64,000 bases of DNA from JBNJDJ01 sp051744845 (GCA_051744845.1 JBNJDJ010000002.1:1-64000), one strand, 5' to 3'. Counted from the first letter of the stretch, positions 18,345 to 27,837 are shown. The notes: generated by a model not told the origin, from the letters alone. A program made the numbers and translations.

Positions 18345-19606
18345 ATTTTATGTATCATTCCCTCCTCTATTAAATTCTTTTTTAGCTTTAATTTAAATTT
18401 AGTATATTTCTTATATTCAGTTTCTATAGATATTTCACCTTGAAATTCTTTTTCAATTATTTGTTTAGTAAGTGTTAATCCAACTCCTCTATGAATTTCA
18501 CCACTTTTAGTAAATTTAGTTGAAAATCCAGAGTTAAAAATATAATCAATATTTTTTTCCTTAACACCTATTCCATTATCTTTAATAGTAAAATATATAT
18601 AATTTTTTTCAACATAATAACTTAAATTAAGATATAATCTTTTTTTATCACTTTCAAATAAAGCTTCTAATGAATTATCTATTAAATTTCTTAAAACAGA
18701 CATTAATAAAAAATGTTTTTTTATAACAAAATTTTCATCTTTTTTAATTAGAAAATGTAATTTCTTTTTATTTTCTTTTTTTTGTTGATTGACCTTCTGC
18801 CTTAAAATATCTAAAATCTCATACATGGTTATCTCATTATAATAATCCTTTTTGAAATGTACTTTACTCAAACCATTTAATATTTCAATATAATTTTTCT
18901 TTAATTCATGTACATTTTGAGCAATTTTTAAAGATTTCTTTTTATTTTTATGAAAATCATTTTTTTCAATATTGTCATAAAGCATATATGCATCTGTCAT
19001 AACATTTTCAATATATTTAATATTATTTTTCATTAGATATACTTCTGCTTGAATACCTGAAAAAATACCTAATAGTTCATTATATCTTTTTCTATCAAAT
19101 TCCTTGTTTATAATCTCTTTTACATAAAATACAATAAACACTAAAAATATAGATATTACACTTCTTAAAAAAGCTACTAATATCAACTCATTTAAATGCT
19201 CAGTTAATACCATTTGTCTCGAGATTATTTCTGCTGCATTTGCAACTAAGTCACCTAAAAAGACTATAAAAGCCCAATTAAATATTTTGATTTTTCCTTT
19301 ATCTTTCTTATAATAAAAAAGGTAAAAAATTAAACCATAAACTAAATCAAAAACTACTATGTTTAAATCTTGATAAAAAAAATCAAGTGTAGATATAGGA
19401 GTATTTAAATTAATAATAGTTCTGAAAGTAACACCAAATATAGATATAAAAACTGCTGTAATAAGAGGATTTAAATCTTCATCAAAATAATAAAATACAG
19501 GTAAAATTGCAACAGCTAATGAAAATCTGAAAAAGCCTGGAATAATATTAATAAAAACTTGAGTAAATATAGCATCTATCAATGCAATTAATAAAACTTT
19601 TTTCAT
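18341..19606 (-). CDS. GlnK/YcbA-like membrane sensor histidine kinase
   Basis: 421 residues: about five hydrophobic segments in the first 175 residues, a dimerisation helix with the likely phospho-histidine in AQNVHELKKNY, and an HATPase domain with LRNLIDNSLEAL (N box), DNGIGVKEKN (G1), and GVGLTLTKQI (G2). It is the partner of the GlnL-like regulator, whose start overlaps its stop. No separate extracellular domain is visible. Sensing is therefore by the membrane part, or through the lipoprotein encoded just upstream, whose stop overlaps this gene's RBS. Confidence 0.85.
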   Translation of the reverse strand: MKKVLLIALIDAIFTQVFINIIPGFFRFSLAVAILPVFYYFDEDLNPLITAVFISIFGVTFRTIINLNTPISTLDFFYQDLNIVVFDLVYGLIFYLFYYKKDKGKIKIFNWAFIVFLGDLVANAAEIISRQMVLTEHLNELILVAFLRSVISIFLVFIVFYVKEIINKEFDRKRYNELLGIFSGIQAEVYLMKNNIKYIENVMTDAYMLYDNIEKNDFHKNKKKSLKIAQNVHELKKNYIEILNGLSKVHFKKDYYNEITMYEILDILRQKVNQQKKENKKKLHFLIKKDENFVIKKHFLLMSVLRNLIDNSLEALFESDKKRLYLNLSYYVEKNYIYFTIKDNGIGVKEKNIDYIFNSGFSTKFTKSGEIHRGVGLTLTKQIIEKEFQGEISIETEYKKYTKFKLKLKKNLIEEGMIHKI

Positions 19607-19610
19607 AAAA

Positions 19611-20597
19611 TCACCTAGATTGACTAATAATTTGATAATTTATAATTTTAAAACTATCGTCTTTTTTTAACAATTCATATTTCACTTTAGTGTTAACTTT
19701 TACTTTTTCATCATTCTTTTTTTGAATATAATATTCATTTACATAAACCTCTATATTATCATTATCTTCTAAAATTTTAATAATATTTACTTTATCAAAC
19801 TCAATATTATAATCAGGTCTTTCAAAATTCTTTATTTTTTCTAAAATAGAACTATTTTCAAAATAATAATTAAATACATATTTATCTTTTAAATTAAAAA
19901 AATCTTGCCAATCTTTATTATAATTTGTTAAAAAAGTTTTAATTTTAGTAGATAATTTCACCCAATTTTGGTCTATATCTAAAATTCTAGAAAAATTATA
20001 ACCTACAGAAATGTCTAATTTTGTATTTTTACTATATTTAACTATACCTAAGCCTTCTTTAATTACTCTTTTTTCATAATAATCACTACCTTGTTCATTA
20101 TGATAAACAGTAATGATAGTCTTACCATCTTCTGTTTTGATAGACTCAATACTCGATTTAACTTTATATTTGTTACCATTAGAGTCTAATGTAGTTTCTT
20201 TCCAAAAATTTCCCTCAACTAAAGGAAATTTTAAAATATACAAATTTGTATACTTAGAATCTAACACTAAGTTATTATTATAAGACTGTTGTAAAATTCC
20301 ATGTTTATCTAATATATATTTATAATTAAAAAAATGGTCGTCATATAATTCATCAAAATTTTTAGCTTTTACTTCCCCATTAACATCTAAAATTATTTTA
20401 TTTTCTTTCCTTATAATATCATTTATAAAAACTTCTTGATAATAATCTCCACTTCCACTATAACTTAAAAGTGTTTTTTTATTTGGAAAAAGTTTTAATA
20501 ACTCATCTTTATTGCCAGTCATGCCTTCATATTTATCTTGACATCCTGTTAAGATAAATATTAATAAAAAAAATATTATAAATTTTTTTTTAAACAT
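19611..20597 (-). CDS. lipoprotein of unknown function in a signalling operon
   Basis: 328 residues. The N-terminus MFKKKFIIFFLLIFILTGC is a lipoprotein signal peptide with the lipobox LTGC, so the mature protein is anchored to the outer face of the membrane. The rest is strand-rich and polar, with many aromatic residues and no motif I recognise; the C-terminal part (VNVKYELLKKDDSFKIINYQI-like) resembles strands of small NTF2-like or beta-barrel extracellular domains, but this is only an impression. The start ATG at 20597 follows AAGGAA; the longer frame to 20621 overlaps the upstream gene. It is enclosed between a REC-type protein and a histidine kinase with 4-base gaps, so a co-sensor role is inferred. 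Confidence 0.75.
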   Translation of the reverse strand: MFKKKFIIFFLLIFILTGCQDKYEGMTGNKDELLKLFPNKKTLLSYSGSGDYYQEVFINDIIRKENKIILDVNGEVKAKNFDELYDDHFFNYKYILDKHGILQQSYNNNLVLDSKYTNLYILKFPLVEGNFWKETTLDSNGNKYKVKSSIESIKTEDGKTIITVYHNEQGSDYYEKRVIKEGLGIVKYSKNTKLDISVGYNFSRILDIDQNWVKLSTKIKTFLTNYNKDWQDFFNLKDKYVFNYYFENSSILEKIKNFERPDYNIEFDKVNIIKILEDNDNIEVYVNEYYIQKKNDEKVKVNTKVKYELLKKDDSFKIINYQIISQSR

Positions 20598-20601
20598 AGT
20601 T

Positions 20602-21375
20602 TTATTCCTTAATTTCTTCAATTAACTGATCAAAACTATCTATATGTTCAGGAAAAATATTAAAAGTTAATGTTAATTTGCAATCGTCATACTTTTTAGA
20701 ATTCATAATTATTTGTCTATTATATTTTTTTAATTTTTTTGATAAAATATCTTTTTCATCAAGTCCACTAAAAGGGAAAAAACATAAAATCGAATTATTT
20801 TTAAAGAAAAAAGCTTCATCTGTATCCCATAATTTTTTTCTTAAAAACCTCATATATAAATTTTTAGCACTTTGTTCGAATTTACCATCAAAGGTTAATA
20901 AAACAAATGAGATAGAATATTTTCCTTTTTTAGCCTTTTTTATTTCTAATTGTATCTCTTCCTTATAATCTTTAATAAGATGTGGATTAAATTGTTTATC
21001 GTTTTCATCATTTTTTAAATATTTATTTAAAGTTTTCTCTATCCGTTTATTATCAAAAGGTTTAACTATATACTCATTTATGCCTAGCTTTAATGTCTTT
21101 ATAAATTCTTTTTTATTATTTTCACTTGAAAGTAGTGCTATTGGTTTTTTTAATTTTCTTTCTTTTAGCTCATCAATATAATCATAAATTATTTTACCTT
21201 CATCTAAATCTAAAATAAATAAATCCAACTTTTTATGATATTGGTTTAATTGACGAAGTGCATCAAATTTAGTCTTAGATATTATTAAATTATAATCATA
21301 TTTTTCAAATATTTTTTTAAATCTAAATTCTACTACATTTGTTTTACTTAATAACAATATATTTTTTTTCCTCAT
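20602..21375 (-). CDS. receiver domain protein with a degenerate GGDEF-like C-terminus
   Basis: 257 residues. Residues 1-120 form a receiver domain: LFILDLDE holds the likely phospho-acceptor aspartate and EYIVKPFD the conserved lysine. Residues about 140-257 follow the GGDEF fold pattern (SISFVLLTFDG strand, LRKKLWDTDEAFFFKNNSIL in place of the R-x-x-D-x-x-x-R-x-G-G-D-E-F stretch) but the GGDEF signature is absent, so it cannot be an active diguanylate cyclase. There is no HTH domain. It is the first gene of the operon, with its own AGGAGG RBS. It may bind a nucleotide or a protein partner. Confidence 0.7.
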   Translation of the reverse strand: MRKKNILLLSKTNVVEFRFKKIFEKYDYNLIISKTKFDALRQLNQYHKKLDLFILDLDEGKIIYDYIDELKERKLKKPIALLSSENNKKEFIKTLKLGINEYIVKPFDNKRIEKTLNKYLKNDENDKQFNPHLIKDYKEEIQLEIKKAKKGKYSISFVLLTFDGKFEQSAKNLYMRFLRKKLWDTDEAFFFKNNSILCFFPFSGLDEKDILSKKLKKYNRQIIMNSKKYDDCKLTLTFNIFPEHIDSFDQLIEEIKE

Positions 21376-21423
21376 AATATCCTCCTGAAAGGTTACACAT
21401 ATTATTATTATACTATATTTGAT

Positions 21424-21454
21424 TATAAAAAAAAAGGAATCAAAAGATTCCTTT
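21424..21454 (-). terminator. rho-independent terminator of pgmB
   Basis: Nine-base stem AAAGGAATC / GATTCCTTT with a 4-base loop, followed on the minus strand by a run of T. Confidence 0.9.
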
Positions 21455-21458
21455 AAAA

Positions 21459-22112
21459 CTACTTATATAAGATATTAAAATCAAAATCATCTACTCCATT
21501 AAATATATAATCATAATTATCTAAATTCTTACTTTCTCCAATAGCAATACTTAACATATTTACACTATTTGCTGCATCAATCCCTGCTTGTGAATCTTCA
21601 AATACAACGCATTTATCATACTCTACATCTAACTTATCAGCTGCCAATGTAAATACCTCAGGATCTGGTTTAGCTTTTGTTACTACTGTACCATCTGAAA
21701 TAAATTTAAATTTATCAATTAAATTTACTTTTTTCAAAATTGTTTTAGCATTTTTACTAGCAGAACCAATAGCAATTTTCACATCATTTTCAACTAATTT
21801 TTCAATTAACTCTAATGCACCTGGCAATATTTCTGATTCATCCATTTGATTTACATATTCTAAATACCAATTATTTTTCTTATCTGTCAGTTCTTTTTTT
21901 CTTTTATCTGACATTTCTTTATTACCTAATTCTAAAATAATATCCATACATCTCATTCTACTTACGCCTTTTAATCTTTCATTATCTTCTTTAGTAAATT
22001 CAATATCTAATTCTTTAGCTAATCTTTTCCAAGCTAAAAAATGATATTTAGCTGTATCTACAATTACACCATCTAAATCAAATATTACTGCTTCATATTT
22101 CAATTTTTCCAT
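21459..22112 (-). CDS. pgmB: beta-phosphoglucomutase
   Basis: Converts beta-glucose 1-phosphate to glucose 6-phosphate. 217-residue HAD-family protein. Seen: VIFDLDGVIVDTAKYHFLAW with the nucleophile and acid-base aspartates, the cap-domain GVSRMRCMDII, IGSASKNAK with the motif II serine, and KPDPEVF and FEDSQAGIDAA for magnesium binding. The start is the ATG at 22112, 6 bases after AAGGTG; the frame itself opens at a GTG at 22121. It is divergent from the GH65 phosphorylase, whose product, beta-glucose 1-phosphate, is its substrate. Confidence 0.93.
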   Translation of the reverse strand: MEKLKYEAVIFDLDGVIVDTAKYHFLAWKRLAKELDIEFTKEDNERLKGVSRMRCMDIILELGNKEMSDKRKKELTDKKNNWYLEYVNQMDESEILPGALELIEKLVENDVKIAIGSASKNAKTILKKVNLIDKFKFISDGTVVTKAKPDPEVFTLAADKLDVEYDKCVVFEDSQAGIDAANSVNMLSIAIGESKNLDNYDYIFNGVDDFDFNILYK

Positions 22113-22253
22113 ATTAATCACCTTCCTACATATATTATATACTAAGTTAAAAAAAGTTTAATTGTACTATTTAATAATTACTAATCTAATTATAAAATGT
22201 CTTTTGTGATATTTTACAAAAAATAAGATCTATATTTATTTAATAGAGTTTTT

Positions 22254-22262
22254 TGATATAAT
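22254..22262 (+). promoter_or_regulatory. extended -10 promoter of the GH65 gene
   Basis: TGATATAAT (extended -10), 26 bases upstream of the start codon; no clear -35 box. Confidence 0.45.
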
Positions 22263-22288
22263 CTTTATAGAAAGGAAGAAGGTGTAAA

Positions 22289-24556
22289 ATGGAAAAATAT
22301 ATTGAAACAGATCCTTGGAAAATTGTTCAAAAAGGATTTAATAAAAAAGATAACAGAATCTTAGAAAGTTTGATGAGTTTAGGAAATGGTCATATGGGCC
22401 TTAGAGGAAACTTAGAAGAAAAATATTCTGGTGACTCTCTTAAAGGTACATATATAGCAGGAGTATATTATCCAGATAAAACAAGAGTAGGTTGGTGGAA
22501 AAATGGATATCCTGAATATTTTGCAAAAGTTCTAAATTCAACAGATCTAATAGGTATTGATGTTAAGATTAATAATAAAGAAATTGATTTAAATGATTTT
22601 GATCCTATTGATTTTAAAAGAGTTCTAGATATGAAAAAAGGTATCTTAAAAAGAACTTTTAAATTGAAAATTAATAATGATATGTTTGAATTTGAAATAA
22701 TAAGGTTTTTATCCATGCAAGCGGTTGAATTAGGTGCTATAAAATATTCAATTAAATCTTTATCAAATAAAGCTGAAATTGAACTTAATTCATTTCTTAA
22801 CGGCAATGTTTATAATGAAGATGCAAATTATGGAGATTACTTTTGGAAAGAAATCGCAACTAATCATAAAAATATAACTTTAAAAACTAAAAAGATTGAT
22901 TTTAAAGTTACTTCCGCTATGGAAAATGAAATAAACAAAAAAATAAATTCTAATTTATCTTTAGAAGATAAAAAAACAAATGAAGTTTTTAAATATAAAT
23001 TAGATAAAGGTGAAGAAATTGTTTTAAATAAATATTTTACAGTTACTACTAATAGGGATTATTCAGATGATCAATTAATAAATAAAGCTAATGATAATTT
23101 AAAAATAGCTACAAATCAAGGTTTTGACAATTTATTAAAAAATCATATTAAAAAATGGGCAAATATTTGGGAAACTAGTGATATAGTTGTTAAAGGCGAT
23201 ATCAAAGCTCAACAAGGAATTCGCTTTAATATTTTTCAATTAAAACAAACTTATCATGGACATGATCCAAGATTAAATATTGGTCCAAAAGGTTTTACTG
23301 GAGAAAAATATGGTGGTAGTACTTACTGGGATACTGAAGCGTATTGCTTACCATTTTATTTAAGTACTTCAGATCAAGAAATTTCTAAAAATTTATTAAA
23401 ATATAGACATAACCATCTTAAAAAAGCTATTGAAAATGCTGATAAACTCGATTTAGATGGCGCATTGTATCCAATGGTTACTATGAATGGGGAAGAATGC
23501 CATAATGAATGGGAAATTACTTTTGAAGAAATTCATAGAAATGGCGCTATAGCATATGCAATTAAAAACTATATTAATTACACTGGAGATAAAGATTACT
23601 TACTTCCTAAAGGTTTAGAAGTATTAATTCAAATTTCTAAATTCTGGGCTGATAGAGTACATTTCTCTAAAAGAAAAAATAAATATGTTATGCACGGAGT
23701 TACAGGACCAAATGAATACGATAATAATGTTAATAACAACTGGTATACAAATAAAATTGCTAAGTGGACTTTAAAATATACATTAGATTCTTTGAAATAT
23801 GCAAAAAATACAGATAAAAAAATATATAATAAATTAGTTAAAGAAGCTAACTTAAATATTGAAGAAACTAAAAAATGGGAAGATATTATTAATAATATAT
23901 ATCTTGGATATGATGAAAAGCTTGATATATTTTTACAACAAGATGGTTATTTAGATAAAGAACAAAAAACAGTCAAAGATATACCAAAAGATCAACTGCC
24001 ACTTGTAAAAAATTGGTCTTGGGATAAAATACTAAGATCACCTTATATTAAGCAAGCTGATGTATTACAAGGAATATTTTTCTTTGAAGATGAATTTAAT
24101 CAAGATGAAAAGAAAAGAAATTTTGATTTTTATGAACCAAGAACAGTTCATGAATCTTCTTTATCTCCTTGCATATATTCAATTGTTGCTGCGGATATAG
24201 GATATAAAGAAAAAGCTTATGAATTATATCTTAGAACTGCTAGATTAGATCTAGAAGATTATAATAAGGATACTAATGAAGGACTTCATATAACTTCTAT
24301 GGCTGGAACTTGGATGTCTATTGTATATGGTTTTGGTGGATTTAGAGTTAAAAATAATAATATCCATTTAAATCCATATCTTCCTGAAAACTGGGATGCA
24401 TATGAATTTAAAATATTATTTAGAAATAATTTACTAAATATTAATTTAGATAATGATAAGTTAGAAATAAACTTAGAAAAAGGAAATGAATTAAATATTT
24501 TTATAAAAGATAAAAAGTATTTATTAAAAGATTCATTAAAAATAAATATTGATTAA
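22289..24556 (+). CDS. GH65 disaccharide phosphorylase, probably maltose phosphorylase
   Basis: 755-residue glycoside hydrolase family 65 enzyme. It splits an alpha-linked glucose disaccharide with phosphate, giving beta-glucose 1-phosphate and glucose. Seen: N-terminal beta-sandwich (about 1-270), then an alpha/alpha barrel with STYWDTEAYCLPFY and the general acid glutamate in NGEECHNEWEITFEEIHRNG, plus HGVTGPNEYDNN and HESSLSPCIY. This wording is closest to maltose phosphorylases, but trehalose or kojibiose phosphorylase cannot be excluded. RBS AAGGAAGAAGGTG precedes the ATG. No signal peptide, so it acts in the cytoplasm after import. pgmB is divergent; the multi-sugar ABC ATPase is elsewhere in the window. 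Confidence 0.9.
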   Translation: MEKYIETDPWKIVQKGFNKKDNRILESLMSLGNGHMGLRGNLEEKYSGDSLKGTYIAGVYYPDKTRVGWWKNGYPEYFAKVLNSTDLIGIDVKINNKEIDLNDFDPIDFKRVLDMKKGILKRTFKLKINNDMFEFEIIRFLSMQAVELGAIKYSIKSLSNKAEIELNSFLNGNVYNEDANYGDYFWKEIATNHKNITLKTKKIDFKVTSAMENEINKKINSNLSLEDKKTNEVFKYKLDKGEEIVLNKYFTVTTNRDYSDDQLINKANDNLKIATNQGFDNLLKNHIKKWANIWETSDIVVKGDIKAQQGIRFNIFQLKQTYHGHDPRLNIGPKGFTGEKYGGSTYWDTEAYCLPFYLSTSDQEISKNLLKYRHNHLKKAIENADKLDLDGALYPMVTMNGEECHNEWEITFEEIHRNGAIAYAIKNYINYTGDKDYLLPKGLEVLIQISKFWADRVHFSKRKNKYVMHGVTGPNEYDNNVNNNWYTNKIAKWTLKYTLDSLKYAKNTDKKIYNKLVKEANLNIEETKKWEDIINNIYLGYDEKLDIFLQQDGYLDKEQKTVKDIPKDQLPLVKNWSWDKILRSPYIKQADVLQGIFFFEDEFNQDEKKRNFDFYEPRTVHESSLSPCIYSIVAADIGYKEKAYELYLRTARLDLEDYNKDTNEGLHITSMAGTWMSIVYGFGGFRVKNNNIHLNPYLPENWDAYEFKILFRNNLLNINLDNDKLEINLEKGNELNIFIKDKKYLLKDSLKINID

Positions 24557-24580
24557 ATAGTCCTCTCTTCTTTATATAAT

Positions 24581-24621
24581 AAAAGAGTCCATATTATTAA
24601 TTTAATAATGGACTCTTTTTT
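24581..24621. terminator. bidirectional terminator between the GH65 gene and hemerythrin
   Basis: Long stem AAAAGAGTCCAT...ATGGACTCTTTT with a one-base bulge, with T-runs on both strands. Confidence 0.85.
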
Positions 24622-24626
24622 ATTCT

Positions 24627-25013
24627 TTATTTTATATATTCACGATCTTCTCTTTTTATATGTTGTATAATCCAAACTGAAATATATTTTGCTAGATCAT
24701 TTAAAAATTTATCTTCATTTTCAATAACATTTTTATATTCAATATTTTTCAAATAAGAAACAAATTTTTTATGTTTTTCAATATGTTTTTCTTTACTGTC
24801 AAAATCAATATCTTCAAAATATTTTTCTTCTGAATCAAAATGATAAACTGTATAATCAATTAATTCATTAATTATTTCTAAAATTTCATTAATTTTTTCT
24901 TTTTTAGAATCATTTAATAATTCTTTTAACTTATTACCAATTTCAAAAAGTTTTTTGTGTTGTTTATCAATTTCTTTTACCCCGAGTTTATATTCATCAT
25001 TCCACTTAAACAT
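24627..25013 (-). CDS. bacteriohemerythrin
   Basis: 128-residue four-helix-bundle protein with a non-heme di-iron site that binds O2. Seen: WNDEYKLGVKEIDKQHKKLFE (first His and Glu), YHFDSEEKYFE, HIEKHKKF, and WIIQHIKREDREY; the conserved His/Glu/Asp ligands are all present. Single-domain members are thought to buffer oxygen or protect iron enzymes in anaerobes, which would fit the oxygen-labile serine dehydratase in this window. Start ATG at 25013 with AAGGAGG. Confidence 0.95.
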   Translation of the reverse strand: MFKWNDEYKLGVKEIDKQHKKLFEIGNKLKELLNDSKKEKINEILEIINELIDYTVYHFDSEEKYFEDIDFDSKEKHIEKHKKFVSYLKNIEYKNVIENEDKFLNDLAKYISVWIIQHIKREDREYIK

Positions 25014-25022
25014 ATTCCTCCT

Positions 25023-25442
25023 TTATTCAAAATTAAATTCACTTATTAGATTATACCCATTTTTTCTTAACATTCTAGCTGTCAGTCCTGAACCGGAGAT
25101 TTTATTTTTAGAAAATGTCCCATCGGCAATTTTTTTAACTCCACATGAAGGACTACCTTCTTTTAAAATAATCCCTTCAATATTATTGTATAAAGTAATA
25201 ATTTTTAATGTTTCCTCAGCACCTTTTATAAATTTATAGGTAAAATCATTTCCAAATTTATCCTTAACTTTTTTATCAATAATTTCTACAGGTTCTCTAG
25301 GAGTAGATAAACCTCCTAATTGTTCTGGACAAATTGGTACAAACTTTTTATCTTTTAAAAAATTTAAAATTTTTTCAGACTTATTATTTTCACCATTATA
25401 TTTACAATTAATTCCTAATAAACACGCACTAACAAAATACAT
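25023..25442 (-). CDS. DUF523/TudS-like iron-sulfur protein
   Basis: 139 residues of the DUF523 family. Conserved cysteine motifs seen: SACLLGINCKYNG (two Cys), ICPEQLGGLSTPREPVE, and EGSPSCGVKKIADG. The characterised member TudS is a [4Fe-4S] thiouracil desulfidase, so a cluster bound by these cysteines and a desulfurase role are inferred; the substrate here is unknown. Its ATG overlaps the mutS2 stop codon (TAATG) and has only a weak RBS, so it is probably translated by coupling to mutS2. Confidence 0.85.
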   Translation of the reverse strand: MYFVSACLLGINCKYNGENNKSEKILNFLKDKKFVPICPEQLGGLSTPREPVEIIDKKVKDKFGNDFTYKFIKGAEETLKIITLYNNIEGIILKEGSPSCGVKKIADGTFSKNKISGSGLTARMLRKNGYNLISEFNFE

Positions 25443-27808
25443 TATTTTAATGTAACAACTGTTACACCTGTACCTCCTTCATCATAACTACCTTCTCTAT
25501 ATTTTTTTACATGATAATGATTATCTAAATACTCTCTTACACCTGATCGTAAAGCACCTGTTCCTTTACCATGAATAATAGTTACTTCGTTTAAGCTTGA
25601 TAAATAAACATCATCTAAATATTCATCTAAAATATAAGTAGCTTGTTCAATATTTTTACCTCTAATATCTATCTCTTTTTTTACTCTTTTGGTACTTTTA
25701 TTATACTTTTTATTATCATAAGAGTCATTTGTTTTATCATTTTTTTCAGTAATTTTATCTATTCTTTTTAAATCATCGCTATCTACACTAACCTTTAAAA
25801 GTCCAGCTTGTACTCTTATTTTATCATCATTAACTTCTAGTACTTCTCCTTCTTGACCTAGAGACATAATTTTAACTTTATCACCAGGTTTTAGATCTTT
25901 AGCCTTTTTATAATCTTTTGTTTTAGAAAAAATATTTTCACTATATTCTTTAGATTTTTCACTAAGATCTTCCTTTAAATTTTCAATTTCTTTATTATCA
26001 ACATCAGATTCACTTTGAATTTGTCTTAATCTTTTTATAATTCTTTTAGATTCTTTTTGTGCTTGTTTAACAATATACTTAGCTTCCCTTTTAGCATCTT
26101 TGATAATTTTTTTCTTCTTTTCTTTAAATTCTTTCTTTTCTTTTTTTAAAGATTTTTTCATTTTTTCAATTTCTACTCTTAAATCAATTGCTTCATCTCT
26201 TTGCTTTTCAATATCTTTTTTATCTTCTTGAATATGTGAAAGTATTTGTTCAAACTGGACATTTTCTTGTTTAATATGTTTTTGAGCTTCATCGATTACC
26301 TTTTCGTTTAAGCCTAGTTTTCTAGAAATATCGAAAGCATTTGATCTGCCAGGAATACCAACTGAAATTTTATAAGTAGGACTCAATGTTTCTATATCAA
26401 ATTCTACACTTGCATTTTCTATACCTTCTGTTAGTAGCGCATATTCTTTTAATTCATTATAATGTGTAGTTGCAATAGTTCTTATATCTTTTTTATATAA
26501 TCTTTTTAAAATTGCTGTAGCTAAAGCCGCTCCTTCAGTAGGATCAGTTCCTGCTCCTAATTCATCAAATAATACTAAAGAGTTTTTAGTAACTTCTTTT
26601 AAAATATGAACTATATTTGTCATATGAGATGAAAACGTAGATAAACTTTGTTCTATACTTTGTTCATCTCCTATATCTGCAAATACATTATCAAAAATAG
26701 AAATTTCTGTTCCTAAATCTGCAGGAATATGAAGTCCAGCCATAGTCATTAATGTAAGTAAACCTACAGTTTTTAAAGTAACTGTTTTACCACCTGTATT
26801 TGGTCCAGTAATTACTAAGGATGTGAAATCTTTTCCTAACCATATATTAGATGGAACTACTTCATCTTTAGGAATTAATGGGTGTCTACCATTTTTAATA
26901 TTAATATATCTATCTGTATTTATTAAAGGCTTTACACCATCCATTTTTATAGATAAATTCGTCTTAGCTAATATAAAATCAATATTTGTCAATATATCTT
27001 GATTATTTAATAATTCATTAGAAACTTCAGAAATATCAGCTGTTAATTCATATAATATTCTTTCAATTTCTTTTTTTTCATCAATTTTTAATTCTTTAAT
27101 TTTATTATTTTGTTTTATAACTGAGTTTGGTTCTATATAAAGTGTAACTCCGCTAGAAGATCTATCGTGAACTATTCCTTTAATTTTATTTTTATAGCTA
27201 GATTTAACTGGTACTACAAATCTATTATTTCTTATAGTTATTACATTATCTTGTAAATATTTTTGAGTGTTTTTATTATTTATAATTGAATCTAATTTAG
27301 ATCTAATAGACGAATTACTTTTTCTTATCTCTTTTCTAATATTATTTAATTTAGAAGAAGCATGATCAGCAATTTCATCTTCAGATACAATAATTTTATC
27401 TATCTTTTTTTCCAAATACTTTAATGAGTTTAAGCTATCTGCTAAATTATATGTTATTTTATAATCAGTTTCTATATTATCAATATCAAAAATATAGTTT
27501 CTAAAATTTCTACTAGTTCTTAAACTATCTTTGACTTCTAATATTTCTTTTATAGATAAATAAGATCCTATATTTGCTTTTTTCATATATGTTTCCATAT
27601 CATAAAAAGGTCCAAAAGGAATATTTCCATAAAGATCAAATATCTTTCTGAATTCTTCAATTTCTGATAGTTTATATTTTATTTTGTCTTTTTCTTTATA
27701 AAAATCTATATTTTTAATTTTTTCTTTTCCTAAAGAAGATGTTATTTCATTTTTTAACATCTCTTTTATTTTATTAAACTCTAAAGCATTTATTGCTTTT
27801 TTATCCAA
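25442..27808 (-). CDS. mutS2: MutS2 endonuclease/ATPase
   Basis: 788-residue MutS2, which suppresses recombination and acts in ribosome rescue on collided ribosomes. Seen: a core and clamp region, GPNTGGKTVTLKT (Walker A) near residue 330, DELGAGTDPTEGAALATA (Walker B and signature), THYNELKEYA, a long charged coiled coil (about 510-620), a KOW-like segment (KPGDKVKIMSLGQEGEV), and a C-terminal Smr nuclease domain with DIRGKNIEQA and VTIIHGKGTGALR. The start is a TTG at 27808, behind AAAGGAG. It precedes the DUF523 gene and follows the U32 protease gene. Confidence 0.95.
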   Translation of the reverse strand: MDKKAINALEFNKIKEMLKNEITSSLGKEKIKNIDFYKEKDKIKYKLSEIEEFRKIFDLYGNIPFGPFYDMETYMKKANIGSYLSIKEILEVKDSLRTSRNFRNYIFDIDNIETDYKITYNLADSLNSLKYLEKKIDKIIVSEDEIADHASSKLNNIRKEIRKSNSSIRSKLDSIINNKNTQKYLQDNVITIRNNRFVVPVKSSYKNKIKGIVHDRSSSGVTLYIEPNSVIKQNNKIKELKIDEKKEIERILYELTADISEVSNELLNNQDILTNIDFILAKTNLSIKMDGVKPLINTDRYINIKNGRHPLIPKDEVVPSNIWLGKDFTSLVITGPNTGGKTVTLKTVGLLTLMTMAGLHIPADLGTEISIFDNVFADIGDEQSIEQSLSTFSSHMTNIVHILKEVTKNSLVLFDELGAGTDPTEGAALATAILKRLYKKDIRTIATTHYNELKEYALLTEGIENASVEFDIETLSPTYKISVGIPGRSNAFDISRKLGLNEKVIDEAQKHIKQENVQFEQILSHIQEDKKDIEKQRDEAIDLRVEIEKMKKSLKKEKKEFKEKKKKIIKDAKREAKYIVKQAQKESKRIIKRLRQIQSESDVDNKEIENLKEDLSEKSKEYSENIFSKTKDYKKAKDLKPGDKVKIMSLGQEGEVLEVNDDKIRVQAGLLKVSVDSDDLKRIDKITEKNDKTNDSYDNKKYNKSTKRVKKEIDIRGKNIEQATYILDEYLDDVYLSSLNEVTIIHGKGTGALRSGVREYLDNHYHVKKYREGSYDEGGTGVTVVTLK

Positions 27809-27837
27809 AATTATTCAACTCCTTTTTGCATATCAAA

